From Gonocerus acuteangulatus (lineage: Eukaryota > Arthropoda > Insecta > Hemiptera > Coreidae), in contig OX328128.1 of NCBI GenBank assembly GCA_946811695.1, forward strand, positions 80,648,061-80,712,060: a stretch of 64,000 nucleotides of DNA. The letters are read 5' to 3'. This document shows positions 1 through 11,276 of the stretch, in pieces. The translations under genes were made by a program, and so were the position numbers. A model generated the notes under the pieces. That model had not been told where the DNA came from, ran no database searches, and was given only the letters and a program-made list of their open reading frames with translations. Position 1 is the first letter of the stretch, and every line of letters starts with the position of its first letter.

Positions 1-1246
1 CTTACACGGAATTCGCTCAGAGAATGTAATCAGGATTTTAAGGCGTGTTAAAGTTTTAATTTATTCAAATCAAAATTCAAAAGGTAGTTTGCAATTTCAA
101 TCTAAATATTGCAGCTGATTATTGATGAAGTTTAAATAAGCCTGATAACAAACTTCCCTTCTGCTTTCACTGACATCGTCAAGTTCCAAGAGTTGAAAAT
201 GTTGAGTGAAGGAAACCGCTAAGAAACTTTATTGCCTGTTTTAGTATTTTAATGAATTAGTTCTTATTTATCATGGCGCAATGAAATCATATATTTTTTT
301 GAATTTTTCTATATTTGACGTAGTGGTATAGGATTGGAGTTGTTCTTTTCCTAAAATAACATGGGTGAACGCCTAACCTTAACCCTCACGCTGCTACAGG
401 GGTAGCACGTAGCAGTGCCCAGGGTGCTACGGACTGATATATTTGTCCGGAGGGAGCAGTGCCCCGGGTGCTACGGACTATTATATTAGTCCGGACGGAG
501 CAGTGCCCCGGGTGCTACGGACTATTATATTAGTCCGGACGGAGCAGTGCCCCGGGTGATGCGGACTGTTATATTAGTCCGGAGGGAGCAGTACCCCGGG
601 TGCTACGGACTGTTATATTAGTCCAGAAGGAGCAGTACCCCGGGTGCTACGGACTATTATATTAGTCCGGAGGGAGCAGTGCCCCGGGTGCTACGGACTG
701 TTATATTAGTCCAGAAGGAGCAGTACCCCGGGTGCTACGGACTATTATATTAGTCCGGAGGGAGCAGTACCCCAGGTGCTACGGATTATTATATTAGTCC
801 GGAGGGAGCAGTACCCCAGGTGCTACGGACTAATACATTAGTCCAGTTGTTGTAGTGCCCTGCGTGCTACGGACTTATATATCAGTCCGGAGGGACCAGT
901 ACCCAGGGTGCTACGGACTAATACATTAGTCCGGTGGTTGCAGTGCCGTAGGTTCTACGAACTGATATACCAGTCCGGTGGTTGCAGCTCCACGGGTGCT
1001 ACGAACTGATATACCAGTCCGTTGGTTGCAGTGCCGCGGGTGCTACAAACTGATATACCAGTCCGTTGGTTGCAGTGCCGCGGGTGCTACGAACTGATAT
1101 ACCAGTCCGTTGGTTGCAGTGCTGCGGGTGCTACGAACTGATATACCAGTCCGGTGGTTGCAGTGCCGCGGGTGCTACGAACTGATATACCAGTCCGTTG
1201 GTTGCAGTGCCGCGGGTGCTACGAACTGATATACCAGTCCGTTGGT
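1..1246. repeat. 1246-bp duplicated segment, copy 1
   Basis: This segment recurs at 5651-6896 in the same orientation, with no difference seen in the stretches I compared by eye. It contains about 400 bp of non-repetitive DNA followed by the first half of a 44-bp tandem array. Position 1 is already inside the duplication, so it may extend to the left of the window. It is either a recent segmental duplication or an assembly artefact caused by the array. Confidence 0.9.
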
Positions 1247-2120
1247 TGCAGTGCTGCGGGTGCTACGAACTGATATACCAGTCCGTTGGTTGCAGTGCCG
1301 CGGGTGCTACGAACTGATATACCAGTCCGTTGGTTGCAGTGCCGCGGGTGCTACGAACTGATATACCAGTCCGTTGGTTGCAGTGCCGCGGGTGCTACGA
1401 ACTCATATACCAGTCCGGTGATTGCAGTGCCGCGGGTGCTACGAACTCATATACCAGTCCGTTGGTTGCAGTGCTGCGGGTGCTACGAACTGATATACCA
1501 GTCCGTTGGTTGCAGTGCTGCGGGTGCTACGAACTGATATACCAGTCCGTTGGTTGCAGTGCCGCGGGTGCTACGAACTGATATACCAGTCCGTTGGTTG
1601 CAGTGCCGCGGGTGCTACGAACTCATATACCAGTCCGGTGATTGCAGTGCCGCGGGTGCTACGAACTCATATACCAGTCCGGTGATTGCAGTGCCGCGGG
1701 TGCTACGAACTGATATACCAGTCCGTTGGTTGCAGTGCTGCGGGTGCTACGAACTGATATACCAGTCCGTTGGTTGCAGTGCTGCGGGTGCTACGAACTG
1801 ATATACCAGTCCGTTGGTTGCAGTGCTGCGGGTGCTACGAACTGATATACCAGTCCGTTGGTTGCAGTGCCGCGGGTGCTACGAACTGATATACCAGTCC
1901 GTTGGTTGCAGTGCCGCGGGTGCTACGAACTGATATACCAGTCCGTTGGTTGCAGTGCCGCGGGTGCTACGAACTCATATACCAGTCCGGTGATTGCAGT
2001 GCCGCGGGTGCTACGAACTCATATACCAGTCCGGTGATTGCAGTGCCCTGGCTGCTACGGATTGATATATCAGTCCGGTGGTTGCAGTGCCGCGGGTGCT
2101 ACGAACTGATACATTAGTTC
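398..2120. repeat. 44-bp tandem (satellite-like) array, about 39 units
   Basis: The unit is 44 bp and runs from GCAGTGCC through GGTGCTACG to a short dyad and GTCCG. There are two blocks. At about 400-900 the dyad reads GGACTA-TAGTCC; from about 960 it reads GAACTG-CAGTCC. Because 44 is not a multiple of 3, the array stays open in all three frames as an arginine/cysteine-rich pseudo-peptide, and I do not call it coding. The most divergent units are at the left edge, and the right block is very homogeneous. Confidence 0.95.
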
Positions 2121-2239
2121 GGCTTCTTTTGCGCTTGGTTGATACGAGCTAATATATCTGTCCTTCCACTATTGCCATCGGTAGGATGTTTATTGAAGCT
2201 GCAGAGTCCTTGAAACCCGATAGGGGGATCACTTTGGTA

Positions 2240-2550
2240 TGAAAAGTTTTGGGATTTTTGTGTATTTTCTAGAATATACACGAAAACGGTTCGGAAATCG
2301 TTGTAAGTGGATAGCAGCCATTCGAAAGCTTATTAAATTCTCTACAAGAAAGGTTCTAATGTAATTTTGAGTCATTTCCGCCTGGGATACTGTCAGTTTC
2401 CTGTTGTGGTGCCTTAAACTTCCTTCACTTTCAGATTATTAACAAAATATTAAAACCTAGCCATAACTGCTTCTATTCCTTTTCTAATGGCACAAGGGAC
2501 ATTAAGGAAATCGCCCTAGGATGACGTAGTTCCTGCGATTTGGATTTTTT
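2240..2550 (-). repeat. Helitron-like repeat (family H), degenerate 5' fragment
   Basis: Read on the minus strand, this is a decayed version of the head of the repeat that is complete at 12371-13434. The head motif GCAGGAACTAC near 2530 and the segment around 2243-2350 correspond to the same parts of the copy at 7826-9888. The 3' end is missing. Confidence 0.6.
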
Positions 2551-2559
2551 TGTTGTTTT

Positions 2560-3123
2560 TTTTTTTTTTTGAGAAATAAAATATTTTAATGCAAATTGAA
2601 AATATCCACAATTATAATGTTTTGGTTATTAACATTTATGCTCCTCTAGAATTTGTACCCTTTTTTCTGCTTAACAAGTACCAATCATTTGATAAAGTCC
2701 ATTCCAGGAATTGACAAGTCCCCTTCAAATCACAATATATACCTCATTACACACGAAGCTTGAATACATCGAACCCATGACATATAAAGTCCTGCTCATT
2801 CGAAGAGACGAACTCCTACATATTGAATTTTCCTCATTTCAAATGGTAACCATCAATTTTCTATTTTTCCATGTGAAGAAATCTTCATATTGCCACCGCC
2901 TTCCTTGAAATTTCAATATTTTATTTTCCCAGGATTTTCCAAGGGTTGTATTTTTCTCTTCATACGAGAGATAGTTTCTAAAAAAGATCTCAAAGGCAAT
3001 TTATGGATATATGATATCTTTTAGCTCTCATCGCTCGCTGTTCTCCGAAATCCACTTTGTTCTTATTTATTTTTAGAATGATGGAAAAAATAATATAGCA
3101 GAAAAATAAGATGTCCATTATAT

Positions 3124-3177
<54 letters not shown>

Positions 3178-3370
3178 TATATACAGAGTGTGGCTTTTAA
3201 TGAATGGATAATATGATACCTGCGGGTAGAGGACGTTGTGGAAAAGTCCTTTAGTTTTCAAGATATTTTACATTTTTGAAAATACCAAAAAAAAAAAAAA
3301 AAAAAAAATAAACCCTTTGCTTCTTTTTGGCGTCATGACTACAAATGAAGGAATTTTTTCACACTGTTCT
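2560..3370. other. No gene seen; AT-rich DNA with (TA)n and poly-A
   Basis: This stretch has a (TA)n tract near 3138-3175 and an A-run at 3288-3308. The short open frame at 2711 has no recognisable family, and I do not call it a gene. Confidence 0.6.
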
Positions 3371-3655
3371 TTGGATAGTATTCCTTGACAGGGGTCTCCC
3401 GTGGTCTAGTGGCTAGCGCCTTGGATAGTAATCCTTGACAGGGGTCTCCCGTGGTCTAGTGGCTAGCGCCTTGGATAGTATTCCTTGACAGGGGTCTCCC
3501 GTGGTCTAGTGGCTAGCGCCTTGGATTCATAAGCGGAGATGGTGGGTTAGATTCTCACCTCCGGCAGGAATTTCCTCATTTCGGAAAATCCTCGCTGCAC
3601 CCTGGACTTCGGCGCTAATGACCTAGATGTAGATGCGCCATAAAAATAAAAAAAG
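3371..3655 (+). repeat. tRNA-derived SINE (family S1) with triplicated head
   Basis: The tRNA-like head has an A box around TCTAGTGGCTAGCGCC and a degenerate B box around TGGTGGGTTAGATTC. It is followed by the family's conserved body (CGGCGCTAATGACC) and an A-rich tail. The first 50 bp, including 20 bp of flank, occur three times in tandem at 3371, 3421 and 3471 before the element continues. The tail runs directly into the start of a Helitron-like copy at 3656. Other copies lie at 11046, 58446, 59954 and 61020. Confidence 0.85.
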
Positions 3656-3792
3656 TCCGACTCGCAGGAACTGCCTCATCTTAGCGCGGTTCCGTTCTTA
3701 TCCCTAGTCTAATTTCGAAAGATTAAAATAGAAGCAGTTATTATTTTGTTGAGAGGAGATCGTTGACCGTTGATGATGATAGGGGGTTGTCC

Positions 3793-3921
3793 GGGTTCGG
3801 TCACTGCTACTTAATAATACATACCCCATATGTGTAGGTATGTGGGCATATATATGTACATATGTGTGCGTGTATATGTGTATGTGTATATGCATACATA
3901 TAAATATATATATATATATTA

Positions 3922-3963
<42 letters not shown>

Positions 3964-4110
3964 CATAGATATGTGCATATATTAGTGTTAAATATGTCCT
4001 ACTTGTATTTACAGCCCTGATGAAGGCTTGAAGTTCAAGCCGAAACGTCGGCACAATAAAACCATTTTTACGATAAAATGTAGTTTTATTAAGTAGCAGT
4101 GACCGAACCC
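3793..4110. repeat. Inverted repeat around a hammerhead, Penelope-like terminal region
   Basis: The 25-bp arms at 3793-3817 and 4086-4110 are exact reverse complements (GGGTTCGGTCACTGCTACTT...). The interval holds a (TA)n-rich stretch and a hammerhead motif. Penelope-like elements are known to carry such ribozymes in terminal repeats that may be inverted. I see no Penelope RT or GIY-YIG reading frame, so this would be an end-only remnant. Confidence 0.65.
4014..4052 (+). ncRNA. Hammerhead ribozyme motif (Penelope type)
   Basis: The conserved core CTGATGA at 4017-4023 is followed by a six-pair stem II (GGCTTG / CAAGCC closing a 5-nt loop), then GAAAC and GTC. The flanks GCC and GGC can form stem I. 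This order (core, stem II, GAAAC, GTC) matches the minimal hammerheads described in Penelope-like retroelements, with cleavage expected after GTC. Activity is inferred. Confidence 0.8.
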
Positions 4111-4350
4111 TGACAGTTATATTTTGGTTCCACCAGTCTTGAAAGGTAGGATTTACAATCTGACCTGGAAGGGTCGGCAACACAAGAAACCGTCCCGCTA
4201 GTTGCAAGGTCTTGGAATCTTGGAAATCTATATTTCTAACAATAAATTGTTTTTGTTATTTTACTTAACCTGTTTTATTTTCGAATACATTATCCAACTA
4301 TAAGCAATTAAAAAATAACAAGGAATAAAATACAGGCAAAAAGTTTGTCG

Positions 4351-5650
4351 AGTCCTTTTGCCGTTTGATGTTTAGCTTGTCTCTTAAGGTTTGGTAAAAC
4401 ATGACTAAAGTTTGGATTGTTAAGTGTTTAGTAGCCAATTTTGCTTGTTCGTCTGCAGTCAAAAAAAAATTGAGATGCATTTAAGTGTAGCGGGAGCTAC
4501 CGTCATCGGCGAATAATCGCTTCTGTTGCCCATATCTCTATGTATGAGACTGAGAAGTAAGGCTTCGTTGTGCGCTGGATAAAGCCGGTAGACCTTACTC
4601 CTCGGATTCAAGGAATCGCACGTTTTTGCTGTGTTTTATTTCTGGAATAATGTAGTATTGTTCATTTTACTGTGCTGGGAAAATTATGGTGCAATAAAAA
4701 CCGCAGAGGGAATGCCCAAACAACGTTTTCTTATGGCCATATTATTTAAGCAAGTATTGCATGTTAATTATTTATTAAGATTTTCAATTTTATTTATTAT
4801 TTTATTCTAAATATTCTCTTTTATTATTTTTGCCTGGCATGTTTTCCTTTCTATATTTAGTTTCAAGTAGAAGACTTTTATTTTATATTTATTTACGTAT
4901 CATTATCCACAGCAGCTTTTTTATCATTTAGTCATGCATGAAGGTATATTTAATTTGTTTGTTTGGTGGAATAATAAATAAATTTAATTTTACGACCAAG
5001 TATTTATTGAGTGATTTTACCTCCCTCGTAATAACTGTTATTCAGGAACAGGTAACTGATAACTGTTACGATAGGGCTACTTAGGTAACATAAGCACTTT
5101 AATTTTTTTTCTTCCCATATTCCCACAAGAAGATGAGAATATTCTTATCGTTATCTGAACCACTGTTTTAGCTGATTGATATTTCTTGAATCGACCAATA
5201 CTACAGATAGCTTTTGACTACCCAGCCTCTTTTTTTTCTATTTTCTATTTTTTGGAATAATGGAAACTCGCCAATTGAGAACATTTATTGACTAGCAGTC
5301 TGGTGATATTGATGGTAGTACTAGCAAGCAGTAAGCGACTGTTTTGTCAATATTATTGATCGTTGTACGCGCCCAAAATTATGGAAATGAGAAACCTTCA
5401 TGAGGAATGGAACTATGTCGGGAATGCCAAAGAATCCCCGAATATCTACGAGATGACTGTAGATGATACGAGGAGATGATGAAGAAAGTTTAATGAGTTG
5501 CTGTAATTAGGGAGGAGAGACAGCTTGGCGCCTCTAGATCAAAGCTCTTCCTAGATTCTGATGCTTTCTCTGCAGAACTTTACAAATTAGCATTATAGCT
5601 CTGGTGTCGTTAGGGTGATTCCTCGGTAGCTGGGGTAATTCCTAGGACCA
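4351..5650. other. No gene seen
   Basis: Unannotated AT-rich DNA. Short open frames on both strands lack recognisable domains. The part around 5390-5480 could be an old retrotransposon scrap, but I cannot support that. Confidence 0.5.
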
Positions 5651-6896
5651 CTTACACGGAATTCGCTCAGAGAATGTAATCAGGATTTTAAGGCGTGTTA
5701 AAGTTTTAATTTATTCAAATCAAAATTCAAAAGGTAGTTTGCAATTTCAATCTAAATATTGCAGCTGATTATTGATGAAGTTTAAATAAGCCTGATAACA
5801 AACTTCCCTTCTGCTTTCACTGACATCGTCAAGTTCCAAGAGTTGAAAATGTTGAGTGAAGGAAACCGCTAAGAAACTTTATTGCCTGTTTTAGTATTTT
5901 AATGAATTAGTTCTTATTTATCATGGCGCAATGAAATCATATATTTTTTTGAATTTTTCTATATTTGACGTAGTGGTATAGGATTGGAGTTGTTCTTTTC
6001 CTAAAATAACATGGGTGAACGCCTAACCTTAACCCTCACGCTGCTACAGGGGTAGCACGTAGCAGTGCCCAGGGTGCTACGGACTGATATATTTGTCCGG
6101 AGGGAGCAGTGCCCCGGGTGCTACGGACTATTATATTAGTCCGGACGGAGCAGTGCCCCGGGTGCTACGGACTATTATATTAGTCCGGACGGAGCAGTGC
6201 CCCGGGTGATGCGGACTGTTATATTAGTCCGGAGGGAGCAGTACCCCGGGTGCTACGGACTGTTATATTAGTCCAGAAGGAGCAGTACCCCGGGTGCTAC
6301 GGACTATTATATTAGTCCGGAGGGAGCAGTGCCCCGGGTGCTACGGACTGTTATATTAGTCCAGAAGGAGCAGTACCCCGGGTGCTACGGACTATTATAT
6401 TAGTCCGGAGGGAGCAGTACCCCAGGTGCTACGGATTATTATATTAGTCCGGAGGGAGCAGTACCCCAGGTGCTACGGACTAATACATTAGTCCAGTTGT
6501 TGTAGTGCCCTGCGTGCTACGGACTTATATATCAGTCCGGAGGGACCAGTACCCAGGGTGCTACGGACTAATACATTAGTCCGGTGGTTGCAGTGCCGTA
6601 GGTTCTACGAACTGATATACCAGTCCGGTGGTTGCAGCTCCACGGGTGCTACGAACTGATATACCAGTCCGTTGGTTGCAGTGCCGCGGGTGCTACAAAC
6701 TGATATACCAGTCCGTTGGTTGCAGTGCCGCGGGTGCTACGAACTGATATACCAGTCCGTTGGTTGCAGTGCTGCGGGTGCTACGAACTGATATACCAGT
6801 CCGGTGGTTGCAGTGCCGCGGGTGCTACGAACTGATATACCAGTCCGTTGGTTGCAGTGCCGCGGGTGCTACGAACTGATATACCAGTCCGTTGGT
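5651..6896. repeat. 1246-bp duplicated segment, copy 2, including part of the 44-bp array
   Basis: It repeats positions 1-1246, including the 44-bp array start (about 19 units at 6048-6896). The match stops abruptly inside an array unit, where the sequence switches to the interior of a Helitron-like copy at 6897. Confidence 0.9.
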
Positions 6897-7350
6897 CCTT
6901 CCCAAAACTTTTCATGTCTGTTCATAAAATATTTTATTCTAACCCTTCCTTAACTCCAAACGTAACAAAACTTTCAACATATTAGTTTTAATGAAAGTAG
7001 AACATGCAGATAAAGTTTCAACTGAATCCCATGATTCTAAGTACCCAAACCAAAAACGGTATTCAAAAAATATTGTTCCAATTTTCTCAAAAACGGTTAA
7101 AGCTATCGCCTTGAAAATGGTTTCATTCGTTTTCCTAGCCCAGGAATCATATAAAACGAGTACTTAGAAGCTTATGAACTCAAAAACGTAAGCGTTACGA
7201 TTTTTTTTGCGCGAATTTCGCCCCAAACGCCATCTTCCGGTAGGCGGATTTCGCTGGTTAACGAACTTGACCTTTCAAATTGGACGACGGATTTTTGTAC
7301 CAAATTTCATCAAAATCGGACCATTCGTCTTCGAGCTAGAGAGCGAACAG

Positions 7351-7419
<69 letters not shown>

Positions 7420-7557
7420 CAAATTTGAACCACCATCATTTTCGGTCTCTAGGGGTTCTGAAACGCAAAATTTTCTAGTCGGCACTTCCGGATTGTTTCA
7501 TTGTATCAACCTTATAAGCGGGGTTCCTCCCTATGGGGGAGGGAGGAACCGCGCTAA
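6897..7557 (+). repeat. Helitron-like repeat (family H), 5'-truncated copy with intact 3' end
   Basis: This corresponds to the 3' half of the complete copy at 12371-13434. It has an internal block, a long (TA)n tract near 7351-7400, then CACCATCATTTTCGGTCTCT. It ends in a stem of GGTTCCTCCC against GGGAGGAACC followed by GCGCTAA. The CTAA after a hairpin is the Helitron-type 3' signature (CTRR). Its 5' edge abuts the 44-bp array. Confidence 0.75.
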
Positions 7558-7834
7558 AAATAAAAAAAGAAAGTATTCCTTGATAAATGCTCAACCAAAG
7601 GTATACTATGATTTTTCGGGCGAATGCGTAGTTTCTTTAAAACAAAGAGATCTAACTCCAATTTCATGTTTTGCTTATTTCATTACCAAGTTGTTTTCAA
7701 AAAAAAAAAAAAAAAAATGGTTACCTGGAAGTCAAATTAAGGAAAAGCATGCATGTTCCATGGAGATTCCGAAATGGTATAACAAGCTTTATTTTCAGCA
7801 GTTAATACCAAACAAAATATAGGTGGCTCAAATT

Positions 7835-7893
<59 letters not shown>

Positions 7894-7904
7894 ATATTTA
7901 TATA

Positions 7905-9177
7905 CCAGGTCTGCAAGTTTAAAATGTCGTTTATTTCTTAAAATATATACACAGTAATTTAAAAAAAAGTATAATATATTTCATTCAAAGTACTGGCCCT
8001 CGCTTTCCACACATTTTGTCCATCTCTCGGGCTATTTATGGATACCATTCCAAAAGAATGCTTCATCTTTATTTGAAATCCATTCATCGAGCCATTTTCT
8101 TACATCCTCGAAATTGTTAAAATGTTGCTCAGCCAATGAGTGTCCCATCGATGAGAAGAGGTGATAATCAGAAGGCGCCAGGTCAGGTGAATACGGCGGG
8201 TGGGGTAGGAGTTCCCAACCAAGCGAAGAAATCGTTTCCTTAGTCAATCTGGCTGAATGTGCAGGAGCGTTATCATGCTGAAGAATGACTTTGGCGTGCC
8301 TGTGAGCCCATTCTGGGCGTTTTTCGATCAATGCGTGACTCAAATTGATCAATTGTTGTCGGTAGCGGTCGGTATTGACTGTTTCGCCGGGTTTGAGAAG
8401 CTCGTAGTAGATTCCCACCTCACACACAGCATTGTCTTCTTCCCAAAACGATCCGGTCTTGCACTCGATGTGGATGGTTGTCCTGGCGTTACCCATGATT
8501 TTATTCGTTTGGGATTCTGAAAATAAATCCATTTTTCATCGCCAGTTACAACTCGATGCAAAAAACCCTTTCTTTCGTGGCGTAAAAGCAGCATTTCGCA
8601 CACAGTTTTTCGTTTTTCCATCTGTCGTTCGTCCAATTCATGTGGAACCCATTTTCCACCCTTTTGAATCTTTCCCATAGCTCTCAGGCGATCGGAAATG
8701 GCTTGCCTAGTGACATTCAACTGTTCTGCCATCATTTGTTGGGTTTGGGTATTGTCTTCGTCTAATAAAGATTGCAATTCGACGTCCTCAAACTTTTTTG
8801 GTCGATTTTCTCGTTTTTTATCAGTAACATCAAAATCACCACGTTTGAAACTTTGAAACCAACGTTCACATGTCTTGACGGTTGGAGCAAGATCGCCATA
8901 AGTCTCAACAAGAATTCGATGACATTCAGATGCCTTTTTCTTTTGATTAAATAAGAAAATCATGACATGCCGCAAATGCTCTTTATTTGGCTTAAAATTA
9001 GACATATTTAACACCAAAGAAAGGTATGATACGTCTGCGTAAACGACTTAAAAACAACTGACTTTTGTAAACAAATGACTAACAACCAAGATAGCATTTA
9101 GAGATAAGCAAATCCTTCAATAGGCTAAGAGCGCATTCTATTGGAATTAAAACGACATTTTAAACTTGCAATCCTGG
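7905..9177 (-). mobile_element. mariner-family DNA transposon
   Basis: Terminal inverted repeats of about 28 bp begin CCAGGTCTGCAAGTTTAAAA on the left, with a near-identical reverse complement on the right (two differences). The element is flanked by TA on both sides, the mariner target duplication. Its length of 1273 bp is typical. The transposase reading frame lies on the minus strand and is broken. Confidence 0.93.
7981..9017 (-). pseudogene. mariner transposase pseudogene
   Basis: Read from 9017 (or Met at 9005, MSNFKPNKEHL), this is a mariner transposase of near normal size. An N-terminal paired helix-turn-helix region is followed by the linker WVPHEL and a catalytic domain. All three catalytic aspartates are present: TGDEKWIYF, QHDNAPAH and SPDLAPSDYHLF. 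Two lesions are visible. A frameshift lies in the stretch encoding TMLCVRWE / GIYYELLKPGE, near 8405-8420. A TAG stop after FFWNGIHK, near 8030, precedes the residual C-terminus PERWTKCVESEGQYFE, which ends at 7981. The copy cannot make full-length enzyme unless these are sequencing errors. Confidence 0.92.
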
Positions 9178-10134
9178 TATATGTATATATTTATATATAT
9201 GCTTGTCTGTTCGCTCTCTAGCAAGCTCAAAAATGGTCCGATTTTAACGAAATTTGGTACGAAAATCTGTCGTCTAATTTGAAAGGTCAAGTTCGTTAAC
9301 CAACAGAATTCGCCCACTAGAAAATAGTGTTTGGGGCGCAATTCGCGCAAAAAAAATCGTAACGCTTACATTTTTGAGTTTATATGCTTGCAAGTACTTG
9401 TTTTATATGTTTCTTAACATAAGAAAACGAATGAAATCATTTTTAGGGCGATATCTGTAACCGTTTCTGAGAAAAGTGGGATCAATGTTTTTGTAAGTCA
9501 TTATTTTTTTGTGAGTACTTGGAATCGCGGGATTCAATTGAAATATTTTCTACATCTTGGAAATAAATCCCAACTAAGATGTTGAAATTTTAGTTATATT
9601 TGGAGTTAAGGAAGTATGCGAAAAAAATTATTTTATTAATAGACATGAAAAGTTTTCGGATCTTCATACATTTTTCGTAAATATCTCGATAACCGTTGGG
9701 AAATCGTGGTAAGTGGAAGGTTACCATTCGAATGGTACTAAATTCTCTACAAAAAAGGTTCTGATGCAATATTCGATAGGGCAACGTCAATCAGAGATAT
9801 AAGCGCTGATGATTTGTGATGCTAATCTACTTCATTTCTTCGAGATGAACGTAACCGCGCTAAGATGACGCAGTTCCTGCGAGTCGGACTTTTTTTTTAT
9901 GAGTTGACATTAGAAACTACAAACAATCCTAAACATTCACCCTTCTATCACCAATCCCAATTTTTTTAATAGCGATATTAGTACGTTAATAATTTTTAAC
10001 CCTTGCCGAATCCCAACCATCCCTTGATTTCATTTCATCCATCTTCATAATTTGTGCATGTTAAAATATTAACATACTTATAGCCTTATTATTTATCTTT
10101 TATTTATTTATTATTTATTTTTTTTTTTTTGCAG

Positions 10135-10366
10135 ATGCGAGACCAATCTCGGCCCAGAGTACGTTCTGCGTTCGCACACGTACACAGATAACGAGACTTA
10201 CACCGCACACCTGCACACCTACAGAGATTCTTGGTGTTCAGTACCTCGATACTCCAGCCTGACTCGAGGAAGAGTAGGACTCAAAGGCAGATCCTGGACT
10301 GCACCAGCTGCTGCTCAGGTTGAGTTCAGTATAGACTCTGTAGTACTCCTCGCTCATACACAGAAG
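10135..10366 (+). CDS. APCDD1-like protein, internal exon (first APCDD1 domain)
   Basis: A 232-bp exon with a polypyrimidine tract and AG before it and GTAAGA after it. It enters needing one base (A, completing a codon) and leaves at a codon boundary. The 77 codons begin CETNLGPEYVLRSHTYTDNE and continue through CSVPRYSSLTRGRVGLKGRSW to LLAHTQK. This follows the first APCDD1 domain as I recall it from vertebrate APCDD1: the CEVR.GPEF..RSY opening, a C..P.Y cysteine block, an RG.(I/V).L..SW segment and a closing HT(E/Q). APCDD1 proteins are membrane-bound Wnt inhibitors. The upstream exon with the signal peptide was not found. Family assignment is firm; orthology is inference. Confidence 0.87.
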
Positions 10367-11045
10367 GTAAGATTATATATATATATATATAATTTGCATT
10401 GTAGGGCAAAACTAAAGTTAGTTTACTAAACTAACGTTAATTCATTCTAACTAAAAATGAACTTACATCATGTTATTGGTTTAGTTTAGTTTTAGATTTG
10501 TACAAGGCCATAACAACACATAAAAAATGGCCAGACCCAGAGACCAAAGCATGTTTACTGTATGCTCTTGGGTTCATTAAGTTTTATTCGAGTTGTTAAC
10601 CACAATAAACGAATGGGCACTACCTCTTAGTGCTTAAAACTACTAATTTTACGAACTTGATTTGGCGCGAAGTTACGGCCCTTTAAATATATTACTTTTC
10701 TCATAAATTGGCGTTTTTGCTTATATTTTTGTATGTAATATGTTTTCTAATGTATAGAATCGTCCAGTTTTTTTTACACAAAAATTGAGCCAAGGCAAAA
10801 GGCCAAAAACCACCAAGGAGGTGATTCTTGAACTAATACAACCCCTAATAAATCTCCCCATATTTTATTCGATCAATCGATTAATTAAAATAAATTAAAT
10901 GAACGACCTAAAATAAATTAATTAGGCATCCATTTTCGAACTGCGTTTTTAAAAATTTGCCTACATGTTAATTAAAGTGTCCTCTATGCATTGGAAAAAG
11001 ATAGGACCCTCCAAGCGACATTCGTTTTCGAGATATGGAGCATCA
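10367..11045. other. Intron of the APCDD1-like gene with old repeats
   Basis: A (TA)n tract follows the donor. The segment from about 10403 (GGGCAAAACTAA...AACTAACGTTAA) recurs near 18229. The segment at about 10655-10760 resembles 56545-56640. No coding sequence is seen. Confidence 0.6.
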
Positions 11046-11276
11046 ATTTTTTTTTTTATTTTTTTTTTATTTTTTTTTTTTATTTATTTATTTATTTTTT
11101 TTTTTTACGGCGCTTGGACATAATTCTTGGCCATTAGCGCCGACATCCAGGGTGAAGCCACGAATTTTCTCAGCGAGCCCTGAGATGAGAAAATTCCTGT
11201 CGCCGGTGGGTTCGAACCCACCATCTCCCGCTTATGAATCTAGCACGCTAGCCACTAGACCTCGGGAGACGCGATG
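11046..11276 (-). repeat. tRNA-derived SINE (family S1)
   Basis: Minus-strand copy with poly-T at its left, body motif TTAGCGCCGACATCCAGG, B box as GGTTCGAACCC and A-box region as GCTAGCCACTAGACC. An imperfect target duplication (ATGGAGCATCAA versus ATGGACTATCAA) flanks it. Confidence 0.88.

Larger units (their letters stand above)
3656..4350 (+). repeat. Helitron-like repeat (family H), 5' part interrupted by Penelope-type sequence
   Basis: It begins TCCGACTCGCAGGAACTGC, followed by the subterminal motif TTAGCGCGGTTCC, as in the complete copy at 12371. The interior from about 4225 matches 12724-12830. Between them sits about 0.4 kb with an inverted repeat and a hammerhead motif that is foreign to the family. 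The 3' end is missing. Confidence 0.7.
7826..9888 (-). repeat. Helitron-like repeat (family H) split by a mariner insertion
   Basis: On the minus strand it starts at about 9888 with TCCGACTCGCAGGAACTGC. It runs through the usual interior to about 9180, is interrupted by the mariner at 7905-9177, and resumes as (TA)n to about 7826. The terminal CTAA hairpin is not found after the microsatellite, so the 3' end is lost. Confidence 0.75.

Noticed and set aside
1286..2117. Overlapping open frames encoding VAVPRVLRTDIPVRWLQC-like peptides
   Set aside because: They arise from the 44-bp array, which is open in all three frames. No start context or conservation supports coding.
398..2120. CRISPR-like array
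   Set aside because: The units are contiguous without spacers and the genome is eukaryotic, so it is a tandem repeat.
3704..4207. 167-codon minus-strand frame rich in YIYIYI
   Set aside because: It is produced by the (TA)n tract and inverted repeat of the Penelope-like remnant.
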